Shown piece by piece: positions 52,823 to 62,418 of a DNA stretch of 64,000 nt. Made by a program: the position numbers and the translations under genes. Below the pieces are notes generated by a model. It had not been told where the DNA came from and ran no database searches. It was given only the letters and a program-made list of their open reading frames with translations. The stretch spans positions 79,686 to 143,685 of the forward strand of contig NZ_FNPW01000006.1 in the NCBI RefSeq assembly GCF_900107395.1, read 5' to 3'. The first letter of the stretch is position 1, and each line of letters opens with the position of its first letter. The DNA is from Pseudomonas sp. NFIX28 (lineage in GTDB: Bacteria > Pseudomonadota > Gammaproteobacteria > Pseudomonadales > Pseudomonadaceae).

Positions 52823-54874
52823 ATGTCCGAGCCACGCAAGATCCTCGTCACCAGCGCCCTGCCCTATGCCAATGGTTCGATCCACCTCGGCCATATGCTG
52901 GAATATATCCAGACCGATATGTGGGTGCGCTTCCAGAAACACCGCGGCAACCAATGCATTTATGTCTGCGCCGACGACGCTCACGGCTCGGCCATCATGC
53001 TGCGCGCGGAAAAGGAAGGCATCACCCCGGAACAGCTGATCGCCAATGTCCAGGCTGAACACAGCGCCGACTTTGCCGATTTCCTGGTGGATTTCGACAA
53101 CTTCCACTCGACCCACGCCGAAGAAAACCGTGAGCTGTCGAGCCAGATCTACCTGAAGCTGCGCGACGCCGGGCACATCGCCACGCGCTCGATCACGCAG
53201 TATTTCGACCCGGAAAAACAGATGTTCCTGGCCGACCGCTTCATCAAGGGCACCTGCCCGAAATGCGGCACCGAAGACCAGTACGGCGACAACTGCGAAA
53301 AATGCGGCGCCACCTACGCCCCGACCGACCTGAAGGATCCGAAGTCGGCAATCTCCGGCGCCACCCCAGTGCTCAAGGATTCCCAGCACTTCTTCTTCAA
53401 GCTGCCGGACTTCCAGCAGATGCTGCAGGCATGGACCCGCAGCGGCACCCTGCAGGACGCCGTGGCGAACAAGATCGCCGAATGGCTGGATGTCGGCCTG
53501 CAGCAGTGGGACATCTCCCGCGACGCGCCGTATTTCGGCTTCGAGATCCCGGACGAGCCGGGCAAGTACTTCTACGTCTGGCTGGACGCGCCGATCGGCT
53601 ACATGGCCAGCTTCAAGAACCTGTGCAACCGCACGCCGGAGCTGGACTTCGACGCGTTCTGGGGCAAGGACTCGACGGCCGAGCTGTACCACTTCATCGG
53701 CAAGGACATCGTCAACTTCCACGCGCTGTTCTGGCCCGCCATGCTCGAAGGCGCCGGCTACCGCAAGCCGACCGGCATCAACGTGCACGGCTACCTGACC
53801 GTCAACGGCCAGAAGATGTCCAAGTCCCGCGGGACCTTCATCAAGGCCCGGACCTACCTCGACCACCTGTCGCCGGAATACCTGCGTTACTACTACGCGG
53901 CCAAGCTGGGCCGTGGCGTCGACGACCTGGACCTGAACCTCGAAGATTTCGTGCAGAAGGTCAATTCCGACCTGGTGGGCAAGGTGGTGAACATTGCCAG
54001 CCGTTGCGCCGGCTTCATCCACAAAGGCAACGCCGGCGTGATGGTGGACCAGAATGCCGCGCCGGAGCTGACCGAAGCCTTCCTCGCCGCCGCGCCAAGC
54101 ATCGCCGACGCCTATGAGGCCCGTGACTTTGCCCGTGCCATGCGCGAAATCATGGCCCTGGCCGACCGCGCCAATGCCTGGATCGCCGACAAGGCGCCAT
54201 GGTCGCTGAACAAGCAGGAAGGCAAGCAGGATGAAGTCCAGGCCATCTGCGCCACCGGCATCAACCTGTTCCGCCAGCTGGTGATTTTCCTCAAGCCGGT
54301 GCTGCCGCTGCTGGCCGCCGACGCCGAGGCATTCCTCAACGTCGCCCCGCTGACCTGGAACGACCACCAGCAGCTGCTGAGCAACCACCAGCTGAACGAA
54401 TTCAAGCCGCTGATGACGCGGATCGACCCCGTGAAAGTACAAGCCATGACCGACGCCTCGAAAGAAGACCTGACCGCCAGCCAGACCGATACCGGTGCAG
54501 CCAAGCCTGCGGGCAACGGCGAACTGGCCAAGGACCCGCTGTCGCCGGAAATCGACTTCGACACCTTCGCCGCCGTCGACCTGCGCGTGGCGCTGATCGT
54601 CAAGGCCGAGCACGTGGAAGGTGCCGACAAGCTGCTGCGCCTGACCCTGGATATCGGTGACGAGCAGCGCAATGTGTTCTCCGGCATCAAGAGCGCTTAT
54701 CCGGACCCATCCAAGCTCGACGGTCGCCTGACCATGATGATCGCCAACCTCAAGCCACGGAAAATGAAATTCGGCATTTCCGAAGGCATGGTGATGGCGG
54801 CCGGCCCTGGCGGCGAAGAGATCTACCTGCTGAGCCCGGACAGCGGCGCCAAGCCAGGCCAGCGGATCAAGTAA
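52823..54874 (+). CDS. metG: methionyl-tRNA synthetase
   Basis: The 683-residue class I synthetase charges tRNA-Met. It has the HIGH-type motif GSIHLGHM near residue 18, a zinc knuckle with CPKCG and CEKCG near 146-162, the KMSKS loop ([11 protein letters not shown]) near 332, an anticodon-binding helical domain, and a C-terminal EMAP/Trbp111-type tRNA-binding domain (from about 575, ending [21 protein letters not shown] region) that dimerises the enzyme. A terminator follows at 54892-54928. Confidence 0.97.
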   Translation: MSEPRKILVTSALPYANGSIHLGHMLEYIQTDMWVRFQKHRGNQCIYVCADDAHGSAIMLRAEKEGITPEQLIANVQAEHSADFADFLVDFDNFHSTHAEENRELSSQIYLKLRDAGHIATRSITQYFDPEKQMFLADRFIKGTCPKCGTEDQYGDNCEKCGATYAPTDLKDPKSAISGATPVLKDSQHFFFKLPDFQQMLQAWTRSGTLQDAVANKIAEWLDVGLQQWDISRDAPYFGFEIPDEPGKYFYVWLDAPIGYMASFKNLCNRTPELDFDAFWGKDSTAELYHFIGKDIVNFHALFWPAMLEGAGYRKPTGINVHGYLTVNGQKMSKSRGTFIKARTYLDHLSPEYLRYYYAAKLGRGVDDLDLNLEDFVQKVNSDLVGKVVNIASRCAGFIHKGNAGVMVDQNAAPELTEAFLAAAPSIADAYEARDFARAMREIMALADRANAWIADKAPWSLNKQEGKQDEVQAICATGINLFRQLVIFLKPVLPLLAADAEAFLNVAPLTWNDHQQLLSNHQLNEFKPLMTRIDPVKVQAMTDASKEDLTASQTDTGAAKPAGNGELAKDPLSPEIDFDTFAAVDLRVALIVKAEHVEGADKLLRLTLDIGDEQRNVFSGIKSAYPDPSKLDGRLTMMIANLKPRKMKFGISEGMVMAAGPGGEEIYLLSPDSGAKPGQRIK

Positions 54875-54891
54875 CTCCGCTTGCGGGATCG

Positions 54892-54928
54892 ATCCCCCCG
54901 TCGCGCCACTGCGTGGCGGGGGGATTTT
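54892..54928 (+). terminator. terminator of metG
   Basis: ATCCCCCC (54892-54899) and GGGGGGAT (54918-54925) enclose a GCGCCAC/GTGGC sub-stem and are followed by TTTC, 18 bases after the stop. Confidence 0.75.
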
Positions 54929-55006
54929 CATATCTGGATGGGCCTGCGCCCTTGCCGGATAATTGCCTAGTCTTCAGGTATCCGCCCGCCCTCACCGGCC
55001 ACGAAC

Positions 55007-55594
55007 ATGACCGAGATTGCCCTCACGCTCATCAGCACTGCCCTGATCAACAACTTCGTGTTGCAGTGGCCGCTGGGCGTCGATCCGCTGTTGCAGGCCG
55101 CTGCCGAGCCGCAGTTCGCGCGTCGGCGCATCCATGCCCTGGGGATCGCCACCAGTTGCCTGATGCTGCTCTGCAGTTTGCTCGGCTACGGGCTTTACCA
55201 GGTATTGCTGCTGCCGCTGGGCCTGGCCTCGCTGCAACTGTTGGTGTTCCTGCCGCTTGCCGTGCTGTCGATCACGCCGTTGCTCAGGCTGCTGACCCGA
55301 GTATTCCCCAGGCTGCCGTTCGACGGCCTGTGGCCGTTGCTGCTGGGCAATGCCGGCGTGCTCGGCGCGTTGCTGCTGGCGGCCCAGGCCAATCGCGGGT
55401 TCGGCCATGGCCTCGCCCTGTGCCTGGGCGCGGGCCTGGGTTTCTGGCTGGTGCTGAGCCTGTTCAGCGACCTGCGCCAGCGCATTCTCACTAACGATGT
55501 GCCCCTGCCTTTTCGCGGCCTGCCGATCGATTTGATCAGCGCCGGCCTGATGGCCGTGGCATTTCTCGGCTTCAACGGACTGCTCGACACATGA
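55007..55594 (+). CDS. rnfA: RnfA-like membrane subunit, cluster cysteines lost
   Basis: The 195-residue six-helix protein aligns end to end with RnfA/Rsx[11 protein letters not shown] near 15-24, [11 protein letters not shown] near 110-120, and the C-terminal [26 protein letters not shown]. In canonical RnfA two cysteines (in GLCPF and TTNCAV) hold half of an intramembrane Fe-S centre shared with RnfE. Here they are D26 (GVDPLL) and A116 (GNAGVL). The protein therefore keeps its fold but cannot form that centre in the usual way. It is the first gene of the rnf set and overlaps rnfB by 4 bases. Confidence 0.85.
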   Translation: MTEIALTLISTALINNFVLQWPLGVDPLLQAAAEPQFARRRIHALGIATSCLMLLCSLLGYGLYQVLLLPLGLASLQLLVFLPLAVLSITPLLRLLTRVFPRLPFDGLWPLLLGNAGVLGALLLAAQANRGFGHGLALCLGAGLGFWLVLSLFSDLRQRILTNDVPLPFRGLPIDLISAGLMAVAFLGFNGLLDT

Positions 55595-56811
55595 GTCTGA
55601 TTCAACGCATCGACGCCCTGCTGCCACAGACCCAATGCGGCAAGTGCGGCCACCCCGGATGCAAGCCCTACGCCGAAGGCATCGCCAATGGCGAGGCGAT
55701 CAACAAGTGCCCGCCCGGTGGCGACGAAACCATCGCCGGCCTGGCCAGGCTGCTGAACGTGCCGATCCTGGAGCTGGATATCAGCCGCGGCCCGGCGCCG
55801 GCCCAGGTGGCCTTTATTCGCGAAGCCGAGTGCATTGGCTGCACCAAATGCATCCAGGCCTGTCCGGTGGACGCCATCGTCGGCGCGGCCAAGCAGATGC
55901 ATACGGTGCTGGTCGATGAATGCACCGGCTGCGATCTTTGCGTGGCGCCGTGCCCGGTGGACTGCATCGAAATGCATCCGCTGCCCCTGGATAATGTGCT
56001 GCCAATCGTCGGCGGCCTGGCCAGCAGCCCCGAAGAACAACGCGCCCGCGCCGCCAAGCGCGATCATGCGCGCCTGCGCTTCGAGCGCCGCAACGCCCGA
56101 CTGCAACGCGAAGAGCAGCACAAGCAGGCCGAACGGGCCGCCCGGGCGCAACGTGCCGCGCAGCCCAGCGAAACCACCCTGAACCCGGTGCAGGCCGCCA
56201 TCGAGCGGGTGCGCGCGCAAAAGGCCGCGGCCGCCGATGCCGCGGTGAAAAAAGCCAAGATCGACCTGGCGATGAGCCGCGCCCAATTGAACAAATCGCT
56301 GAAAGCCTTCGGCCATCCGCCGACCTTTGAGCAACAGTCGCAATTGATCGTCCTGCAGCGTCAGTTCGAAACTGCCGAGCAAGCGCTCGCGCAGCTGGAA
56401 AGCACTGTCGAAGCCAGCGGCGAAACCCAGGCCTCAGCGCCCCCCGCCAAAGACGCCGAGCTCAAGCGGGCGAAGATCCAGCTGGCGATGCGCCGCGCCG
56501 AACTGAAAAAGGCCCAGGACAGCCAGGCACCCGCCGAGCAACTGGCCAACCTGGCGCAGGCGCTGCGGGACGCAGAGCAGGCCTTGCATGCGGCCGAGGC
56601 GGCCAGCGGGCAGCCAGCGCCCAATCTTGTGCGGGTCGAGAAGCGGCCGATCGACGCCCGCCTGCGGCAGTTGAAAACCGAGCTGGCTTACGCGCGTGCT
56701 GAAGTGCGCAAGCTGGAACGCCATGGCGAAACCCCGCCGCCAGTGCTGGCCAAGGCCCGCGAACGACTGGCCGAAGCAGAACGCCAGGTACAAGCCCATG
56801 ACGCCCCCTGA
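55591..56811 (+). CDS. rnfB: RnfB-like ferredoxin subunit with RnfC-like tail, no membrane anchor
   Basis: The protein has 406 residues, about twice the usual RnfB length. It starts [13 protein letters not shown], so the N-terminal membrane helix of RnfB is absent. Fe-S sites are complete: CGKCGHPGC plus C40 (4Fe-4S) and two ferredoxin motifs C81-x2-C84-x2-C87-x3-C91 and C111-x2-C114-x2-C117-x3-C121. From about residue 140 it is a charged, Ala-rich coiled tail. Three repeats are visible: [30 protein letters not shown] and [32 protein letters not shown] precedes them. These resemble the C-terminal repeats of RnfC. The next gene is rnfD, with no rnfC between them. Confidence 0.85.
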   Translation: MSLIQRIDALLPQTQCGKCGHPGCKPYAEGIANGEAINKCPPGGDETIAGLARLLNVPILELDISRGPAPAQVAFIREAECIGCTKCIQACPVDAIVGAAKQMHTVLVDECTGCDLCVAPCPVDCIEMHPLPLDNVLPIVGGLASSPEEQRARAAKRDHARLRFERRNARLQREEQHKQAERAARAQRAAQPSETTLNPVQAAIERVRAQKAAAADAAVKKAKIDLAMSRAQLNKSLKAFGHPPTFEQQSQLIVLQRQFETAEQALAQLESTVEASGETQASAPPAKDAELKRAKIQLAMRRAELKKAQDSQAPAEQLANLAQALRDAEQALHAAEAASGQPAPNLVRVEKRPIDARLRQLKTELAYARAEVRKLERHGETPPPVLAKARERLAEAERQVQAHDAP

Positions 56812-57793
56812 GCAACCGGACGAGCGCCTGCAACAGGCCATGCAGCGTGTGCTTCTGGCGACCCTGCCGGGGCTGCTGGCGCTCTTCTGGCTGTTTGGCT
56901 GGGGCATCCTGATCAACCTGCTGCTGGCCGGTGGCACCGCCCTGGCCGTCGAAGCCGCGGTGCTGCGACTGCGCCGTTGGCCGTTGCGCCCGTTCCTCGG
57001 CGACGGCAGCGCCCTGGTCAGCGCCATGCTGCTGGCCCTGGCCTTGCCGCCGTATTGCCCATGGTGGCTGACGGTCAGCGCGGCGGCCTGTGCCTTGCTG
57101 TTCGGCAAGCATTTGTACGGTGGCGTCGGCAAGAATCCGTTCAACCCGGCGATGCTCGGTTATGCCCTGGTGCTGGTCTCTTTCCCCCAGCAGATGACTC
57201 ATTGGCCGGCCTCCCATGGCCTGGACCTGCTCGGCGGCCTGCAGCAGATCTTCGGCATAGCCCTCGACAGCACGGCGCCCGATGCCTGGGCCCAGGCCAC
57301 GGTGCTCGACAGCTTGCGTATCAACAAGAGCCTGACCATCGACGAGCTGTTCGCCGGCAATGCCGCCTTCGGCCATTTCGGCGGCAAGGGCGTGGAATGG
57401 GTCAACCTGGCCTTTCTCGCCGGCGGTGCCTTTTTGCTGCAGCAACGAGTGTTCAGCTGGCACGCCCCGGCCGGCATGCTCGGCAGCCTGTTCGTCATCA
57501 GCCTGCTGTGCTGGAACGGTTCCGGGTCGGACTCCAACGGTTCGCCGTTATTCCACCTGCTGACCGGCGCGACCATGCTTGGCGCCTTTTTTATCGTCAC
57601 CGAGCCGGTCTCCGGCCCCAGGAGCGCAAAGGCGCGCCTGCTGTTCGGCGCCGGGGTCGGCCTGCTGACCTACCTGATCCGGACCTGGGGCGGCTACCCG
57701 GACGGCGTCGCCTTCGCAGTGTTGCTGATGAACCTGGCTGTTCCAGCCCTGGAGCGCTTGTCCGCCCCGGCCCAGGAGCCCTCACTGCGATGA
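56798..57793 (+). CDS. rnfD: RnfD membrane flavoprotein subunit
   Basis: The 331-residue NqrB/RnfD-type membrane protein has about nine helices with [28 protein letters not shown] near 103-130 and [19 protein letters not shown] near 256-275. The segment [12 protein letters not shown] near 162-173 corresponds to the FMN attachment site (D-x2-S/T-G-A-T); T168 is kept, though the Ser/Gly before it are Ala/Gln. It is slightly shorter than usual at the N-terminus. It overlaps rnfB by 14 bases and rnfG by 4 bases. Confidence 0.88.
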   Translation: MTPPEQPDERLQQAMQRVLLATLPGLLALFWLFGWGILINLLLAGGTALAVEAAVLRLRRWPLRPFLGDGSALVSAMLLALALPPYCPWWLTVSAAACALLFGKHLYGGVGKNPFNPAMLGYALVLVSFPQQMTHWPASHGLDLLGGLQQIFGIALDSTAPDAWAQATVLDSLRINKSLTIDELFAGNAAFGHFGGKGVEWVNLAFLAGGAFLLQQRVFSWHAPAGMLGSLFVISLLCWNGSGSDSNGSPLFHLLTGATMLGAFFIVTEPVSGPRSAKARLLFGAGVGLLTYLIRTWGGYPDGVAFAVLLMNLAVPALERLSAPAQEPSLR

Positions 57794-58401
57794 ACCGCGC
57801 GATGAGTCTGGGAGTGCTGGCATTGCTGGCGGCTATCGGCGCCGCGGGCACTTTCCTTGTCCAGCAGGCCACGGCCCCACGTATCGAGCAGGAGCAGCGC
57901 GCCATCCAGGCACGCAGCCTGCTGGATATTTTGCCGCTGGACAGTTACGACAATCAGCCGCTGGATCAGCCCTTGACCCTCACTAACGTCCAACTGGGCC
58001 ACAGCACCCTGCTCGCCGGTTATCGCGCGACCCGCAACGGCCAACCCAGTGCGGTTTTGCTGCACAGCCGGGTCAGCGGTTATGGCGGCTCCATCGACCT
58101 GCTGATCGGCATCGCCGCCGACAGCAAACTGGTGGGCAGCAAGGCCCTGCGGCATTCGGAAACGCCCGGCCTGGGTGCGCGCATCGCCGAACGCCCGAAT
58201 GCCTGGTTACAGGGTTTTATCGGCAAGTCGCTGGGCGACCCGGGAGACGCCGGTTGGGCGCTGAAAAAGGACGATGGCCAGTTCGACCAGATCGCCGGGG
58301 CCACCATTACCTCGCGGGCGGTGATCGAGGGAATTCATGACAGCCTGCGCTACTTCGACGAGCATCGCGAACAGCTGCTGGGGAGTCCCGCCCATGAATA
58401 A
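57790..58401 (+). CDS. rnfG: RnfG FMN-binding subunit
   Basis: The 203-residue protein has one N-terminal helix (MSLGVLALLAAIGAAGTFLV in part) and a periplasmic FMN-binding domain with GYGGSIDLLIGI near 97-108, RHSETPGLGARI near 121-132 and FDQIAGATITSRAV near 165-178. T172 is the expected FMN-phosphoester threonine; the residue at the Ser/Thr position of the ApbE motif is Ala. It overlaps rnfD by ATGA and rnfE by 8 bases. Confidence 0.88.
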   Translation: MNRAMSLGVLALLAAIGAAGTFLVQQATAPRIEQEQRAIQARSLLDILPLDSYDNQPLDQPLTLTNVQLGHSTLLAGYRATRNGQPSAVLLHSRVSGYGGSIDLLIGIAADSKLVGSKALRHSETPGLGARIAERPNAWLQGFIGKSLGDPGDAGWALKKDDGQFDQIAGATITSRAVIEGIHDSLRYFDEHREQLLGSPAHE

Positions 58402-58993
58402 ATCGTCGAACCTGCAAAATTCGCTGATGCTGGCCCCGCTGATAGGCGCCAGCGACTCACTAGTCAAGGCTTTGGGCCTGATGGTGGTATTTCTTTGCGT
58501 GAGCAGCCTGTTCGGCCTCGGCATGAGCGCCCTGCGCCCACGGCTGGCGGGCCAGGCCCGCCTGGGCGCCAGTGTCCTGCTCAGCGCCACCCTCACCGGT
58601 TGTGCCGTACTGGCCGCACAGGCCTGGGCATTCGAACTGCAGCAACAATTGGCCCTCTACCTGGGCCTGATCGCCGTGCAATGCGTCGTCCTGGAGCAGC
58701 AGGATTTTTTCCAGCGCCCGGTGCGCTTGCGCTTCATTGGCCTGTTCTGCCTGTTGCTGGTTATCCTGGGTGCCCTACGCGAAGCCCTCGGCAGCGGCTC
58801 GATCGGCCATCGTCTGCCCTGGCTGCTGGGGATGAACGACGTCGACTGGCCCGGCTGGGTCCTGAGCGCCCAGGGCGGCTTGCACCTGCTCACATTCGCC
58901 CCAGGCGGTTTTATCCTGCTGGGACTGCTGCTGGCCGCCAGGCAGGCCTGGGCCGTCTCTTCGACCTCACACCGACCGCCTTCAAGGAAATGA
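58394..58993 (+). CDS. rnfE: RnfE-like membrane subunit, one cluster cysteine left
   Basis: The 199-residue protein is the partner of RnfA in the inverted six-helix pair. It lacks the usual N-terminal LWxNN segment and begins close to LMLAPLIGASDS, where the canonical LGLCPLLAVT cysteine is A14. The second cysteine is kept (LIAVQCVVL, C97). LGALREALGSG and FAPGGFILLGLLLAARQ are recognisable RnfE features. It ends 7 bases before nth. Confidence 0.8.
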   Translation: MNKSSNLQNSLMLAPLIGASDSLVKALGLMVVFLCVSSLFGLGMSALRPRLAGQARLGASVLLSATLTGCAVLAAQAWAFELQQQLALYLGLIAVQCVVLEQQDFFQRPVRLRFIGLFCLLLVILGALREALGSGSIGHRLPWLLGMNDVDWPGWVLSAQGGLHLLTFAPGGFILLGLLLAARQAWAVSSTSHRPPSRK

Positions 58994-59000
58994 CTCACCC

Positions 59001-59639
59001 ATGAATGCCGCAAAACGCCTGGAAATTTTCCGCAGGCTCCACGAAGACAATCCGGAACCGAAAACCGAACTGGCCTATTCGTCGCCCTTCGAGCTGCTGA
59101 TCGCCGTGATTCTTTCGGCCCAGTCCACCGATGTCGGGGTCAACAAGGCGACGGCCAAGCTTTTCCCCGTGGCCAATACCCCGGCGGCCATCTATGCCCT
59201 GGGCGTCGACGGCCTGTCCGAGTACATCAAGACCATCGGCCTGTACAACAGCAAGGCCAAAAACGTGATCGAGACTTGCCGCCTGCTGGTGGAACGGCAC
59301 AACAGCGAAGTCCCGCAGACCCGCGAAGAGCTCGAAGCCCTGCCAGGCGTCGGCCGGAAGACCGCCAACGTGGTGCTCAACACCGCCTTCCGCCAACTGA
59401 CCATGGCCGTGGATACGCACATTTTCCGGGTCAGCAACCGCACCGGGCTGGCTCCCGGGAAGAATGTCGTGGAAGTCGAAAAGAAGCTGATGAAAGTCGT
59501 GCCCAAGGAGTTTCTCCTCGACTCCCATCACTGGCTGATCCTTCATGGCCGCTACGTGTGCCTGGCCCGCAAGCCGCGCTGTGGAAGCTGCCGGATCGAG
59601 GACCTGTGCGAATACAAGCACAAGACCTCTGACGATTGA
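59001..59639 (+). CDS. nth: endonuclease III
   Basis: The 212-residue DNA glycosylase/AP lyase removes oxidised pyrimidines. The helix-hairpin-helix LPGVGRKTANVVL with catalytic K120 and the aspartate D138 (AVDTHIFRV) match E. coli numbering. The C-terminal [4Fe-4S] site is C186-x6-C193-x2-C196-x5-C202. The gene conventionally follows rnfE, as in E. coli and P. aeruginosa. Confidence 0.97.
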   Translation: MNAAKRLEIFRRLHEDNPEPKTELAYSSPFELLIAVILSAQSTDVGVNKATAKLFPVANTPAAIYALGVDGLSEYIKTIGLYNSKAKNVIETCRLLVERHNSEVPQTREELEALPGVGRKTANVVLNTAFRQLTMAVDTHIFRVSNRTGLAPGKNVVEVEKKLMKVVPKEFLLDSHHWLILHGRYVCLARKPRCGSCRIEDLCEYKHKTSDD

Positions 59640-59718
59640 GCAATCATTGATTTTGATGATGAGTCGATTGAAAAAATCTTTTTTACCCGTCCGGAGAATA
59701 TCGATATAAGGAGCGCCA

Positions 59719-59742
59719 ATGGCAGTCTTAGCCTGGAGTTAA
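59719..59742 (+). CDS. possible 7-residue leader peptide upstream of the small acidic gene
   Basis: ATAAGGAGCGCCA is a strong ribosome site before ATG at 59719, and the frame MAVLAWS ends in TAA at 59740-59742, four bases before the next ATG at 59747. The next gene's own GGAG lies inside this mini-frame (59735-59738), so translation of the two should be coupled. There is no direct proof that the peptide is made. Confidence 0.4.
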   Translation: MAVLAWS

Positions 59743-59746
59743 CCTT

Positions 59747-59926
59747 ATGAGTACTGGTAAAGAACAACTGGACGTAGAAGACGACTTCACCCCTGTTGAA
59801 ACAGAAGATGCAGAGCCCGTGGTAGAGGTGGCCAAGACCAACTTGAGCAAACGCCGGACCATCGACAACCTTCTGGAAGAGCGGCGCTTGCAAAAGCAAT
59901 TGGCCGATTACGACTTTGATCTTTAG
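59747..59926 (+). CDS. small acidic protein of the PA3496 type (putative envelope integrity)
   Basis: The 59-residue protein starts MSTGKEQLDVEDDFTPVE, has a highly acidic N-terminal half and a basic helical C-terminal half (TNLSKRRTIDNLLEERRLQK, then QLADYDFDL). There is no signal peptide or membrane helix. It lies behind nth as PA3496 does in P. aeruginosa, a family annotated as putative envelope integrity protein. GGAG precedes the ATG, inside a possible 7-codon leader frame. A terminator follows at 59931-59965. Confidence 0.75.
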   Translation: MSTGKEQLDVEDDFTPVETEDAEPVVEVAKTNLSKRRTIDNLLEERRLQKQLADYDFDL

Positions 59927-59930
59927 TAAC

Positions 59931-59965
59931 AAAAAGCCTCCTTTCTTGGAGGCTTTTTTGTTTTA
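59931..59965 (+). terminator. terminator of the PA3496-type gene
   Basis: AAAAAGCCTCC-TTTCTT-GGAGGCTTTTTT followed by GTTTT, five bases after the stop codon. Confidence 0.93.
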
Positions 59966-60103
59966 CCGCCAAGCCGTTCTTTCAAACAGGCAATGCGCGG
60001 CAGAGTGGCCCGGGATTGCCGGCAGGCTGGCAATGCCGCGCTGCAATCAGGCCCGGCAAAAGCCGCTTTGTTTCCTCGTGCGCTTTATTGCATTCGCCGA
60101 CCT

Positions 60104-60730
60104 TCATGCCAGTTGATGGCGCTTGGCGAACTCGATTAGGTCCACCAGCGAGCGGGCATTGAGCTTTCCCAGCAGGCGCCTTTTGTAGGTGCTTACCGTT
60201 TTACTGCTCAAGCACAAACCTTCGGCAATCTTCTTGTTGGTCTGCCCATTGGCGAGTTGCTTGAGAACCATCAACTCCCGCCCGGACAGGCTCGACAACA
60301 TTCCCTCCTCGCTGGCGATACCCAGGCTTGAGCGCAGGGTATGCAGGGCTTCGTTGGGAAAATAGCTGTAGCCGGCCAGTACCGCCCTGACGGCGCTGAT
60401 CAGCTCGGTGATGTCCTGCTGCTTGCACACATAACCTGCCGCACCGGCCTGCATGCAACGCATGGAGAAAGGACCGGGTACTTGCAGGCTCAACACCAGC
60501 ACTTTGGTCGTCATGGCTTTTGATGAAAGCCTGGCGATAACTTCCAGGCCATCGAGTTTGGGAATACCAATATCAAGAATAAGGATGTCTGGAACATGTT
60601 CATAAGACAGTTTCAGGGCATCCATGCCATTGTCCGCCTCGGCAACTACTTCAAAGCCGTGCCGCTCCATCAGCATGCGCACAGCCAGACGAGTGACGGG
60701 ATGATCATCTACGATCAAAACTTTCTTCAT
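60104..60730 (-). CDS. orphan LuxR/FixJ-type response regulator
   Basis: The 208-residue NarL-family regulator has a receiver with D53 (ILDIGIPKLDG), acidic pocket DDH near 8-10 and Lys in YVCKQQD near 104, and a LuxR-type HTH (LSGRELMVLKQLANGQTNKKIAEGLCLSSKTVSTYKRRLLGKL region, about 148-190). No cognate kinase is encoded nearby. The gene is followed by no obvious terminator and its upstream region is a 344-base AT-rich gap. It resembles BvgA/EvgA-type regulators of fluorescent pseudomonads; the regulon is unknown. Confidence 0.86.
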   Translation of the reverse strand: MKKVLIVDDHPVTRLAVRMLMERHGFEVVAEADNGMDALKLSYEHVPDILILDIGIPKLDGLEVIARLSSKAMTTKVLVLSLQVPGPFSMRCMQAGAAGYVCKQQDITELISAVRAVLAGYSYFPNEALHTLRSSLGIASEEGMLSSLSGRELMVLKQLANGQTNKKIAEGLCLSSKTVSTYKRRLLGKLNARSLVDLIEFAKRHQLA

Positions 60731-61074
60731 GGGTAAGTCCAGAGTTCGCTATTGGTTTTTCAAGCAAACACCATAACCCAGTCATTTGACCCATGGCATG
60801 GCCGGACCCCGGGCCAGCATAGCCCAGAGAAGTTCCTTACAAACAATACGGATTTGCCCTACAAGAAAATTTGAATGCCCATCCTTATATATTAAGTAGC
60901 TCGGTAGTTCCTACATTTCGTATTGGAAAATACATACTGAAAGATATGTTGTTGCTTATTGAAACAATGCCTTTTCAACTTAGCCGTGTGACTCGAATAC
61001 CCAGCGGATCGATTAATCGCCAGGCATAAAAAAGCCCCGCTCATGGCGGGGCTCTTTTAGAACGACTCAAGGTA
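60731..61074. other. 344-base AT-rich intergenic region
   Basis: The gap between the response regulator and argG is clearly AT-rich at about 60835-60990, unlike the rest of the window. It contains GTATT-GGAA-AATAC, a small inverted repeat near 60920-60933. At the far end the argG terminator lies at 61027-61060. I see no coding frame. It probably contains the response-regulator promoter. Confidence 0.5.
61027..61060 (-). terminator. Rho-independent terminator of argG
   Basis: AAAAAAGCCCCGC-TCAT-GCGGGGCTCTTTT, 15 bases beyond the argG stop on the minus strand. Confidence 0.9.
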
Positions 61075-62292
61075 TCAGGACAAAGTCCGGCCCTTGTTGG
61101 CCGCAATCCGCATGCGCAAGGCATTGAGCTTGATAAAGCCCGCCGCATCCGCCTGGTTGTAGGCGCCGCCGTCTTCTTCGAAGGTCGCGATGTTGGCATC
61201 GAACAGCGATTCGTCGGACTTGCGACCGGTAACGATCACATTGCCCTTGTACAGCTTCAGGCGAACCACGCCGTTCACGTGGGCCTGGGAAGCGTCGATC
61301 ATCTGTTGCAGCATCAGGCGCTCAGGGCTCCACCAGTAGCCGGTGTAGATCAGGCTGGCGTACTTGGGCATCAGCTCGTCTTTCAGGTGAGCCACTTCGC
61401 GATCCAGGGTGATCGACTCGATCGCCCGGTGAGCGCGCAGCATGATGGTGCCGCCAGGGGTTTCGTAGCAGCCGCGGGACTTCATGCCGACATAGCGGTT
61501 TTCCACGATATCCAGACGGCCGATACCGTTTTCGCCGCCGATGCGGTTCAGGGTCGCCAGCACGGTGGCCGGAGTCATCTCGACGCCGTCGATCGCCACG
61601 ATATCGCCGTTGCGGTAGGTCAGCTCGATGTAGGTCGCAGTGTTGGGAGCCTTCTCCGGGGAGACGGTCCAGCGCCACATGTCCTCTTCGTGCTCGGTCC
61701 AGGTGTCTTCCAGCACGCCGCCTTCATAGGAGATGTGCAGCAGGTTGGCATCCATCGAGTACGGGGATTTCTTCTTGCCGTGACGCTCGATCGGGATCGC
61801 GTGCTTCTCGGCGTAGTCCATCAGTTTCTCGCGGGACAGCAGGTCCCACTCACGCCACGGAGCGATCACTTTCACGCCTGGTTTCAAGGCGTAGGCGCCC
61901 AGCTCGAAACGAACCTGGTCGTTGCCCTTGCCGGTAGCGCCGTGGGAAATGGCGTCGGCACCGGTTTCGTTGGCGATCTCGATCAAACGCTTGGCGATCA
62001 ACGGACGAGCGATGGAAGTACCCAGCAGGTACTCACCTTCGTAAACGGTGTTGGCGCGGAACATCGGGAAAACGAAATCGCGGACGAACTCTTCGCGCAG
62101 ATCGTCGATGTAGATCTCTTTCACGCCCATGGCTTGCGCCTTGGCACGTGCAGGTTCGACCTCTTCGCCCTGACCCAGGTCAGCGGTGAATGTCACCACT
62201 TCACAGTTATAAGTATCCTGCAGCCACTTGAGGATCACCGAAGTGTCCAGGCCGCCGGAATACGCCAGAACGACCTTGTTTACGTCCGCCAT
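61075..62292 (-). CDS. argG: argininosuccinate synthase
   Basis: The 405-residue enzyme joins citrulline and aspartate with ATP in arginine synthesis. It has the P-loop-like [11 protein letters not shown] near residue 9-19, [10 protein letters not shown] near 37, and [12 protein letters not shown] near 118, all diagnostic. The start at 62292 ([14 protein letters not shown]) is preceded by GGAG; an upstream extension is spurious. It is followed on the same strand by the response regulator only after a terminator, so it is monocistronic. Confidence 0.97.
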   Translation of the reverse strand: MADVNKVVLAYSGGLDTSVILKWLQDTYNCEVVTFTADLGQGEEVEPARAKAQAMGVKEIYIDDLREEFVRDFVFPMFRANTVYEGEYLLGTSIARPLIAKRLIEIANETGADAISHGATGKGNDQVRFELGAYALKPGVKVIAPWREWDLLSREKLMDYAEKHAIPIERHGKKKSPYSMDANLLHISYEGGVLEDTWTEHEEDMWRWTVSPEKAPNTATYIELTYRNGDIVAIDGVEMTPATVLATLNRIGGENGIGRLDIVENRYVGMKSRGCYETPGGTIMLRAHRAIESITLDREVAHLKDELMPKYASLIYTGYWWSPERLMLQQMIDASQAHVNGVVRLKLYKGNVIVTGRKSDESLFDANIATFEEDGGAYNQADAAGFIKLNALRMRIAANKGRTLS

Positions 62293-62418
62293 GCCATCAC
62301 TCCACGGGGTTCTACGGAAAGCCGTCAAGTCTACCGATCAACGCGGATAATTTACAGAGGCGCGACAGCTTATGACGACGAAGCGACAGATTATGTCGAG
62401 CGCGCGACGACAGCCGTT

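Noticed and set aside
52661..54931. 756-residue minus-strand open frame opposite metG
   Set aside because: Antisense of methionyl-tRNA synthetase with low-complexity, His/Gly/Val-rich composition. No start context or family pattern.
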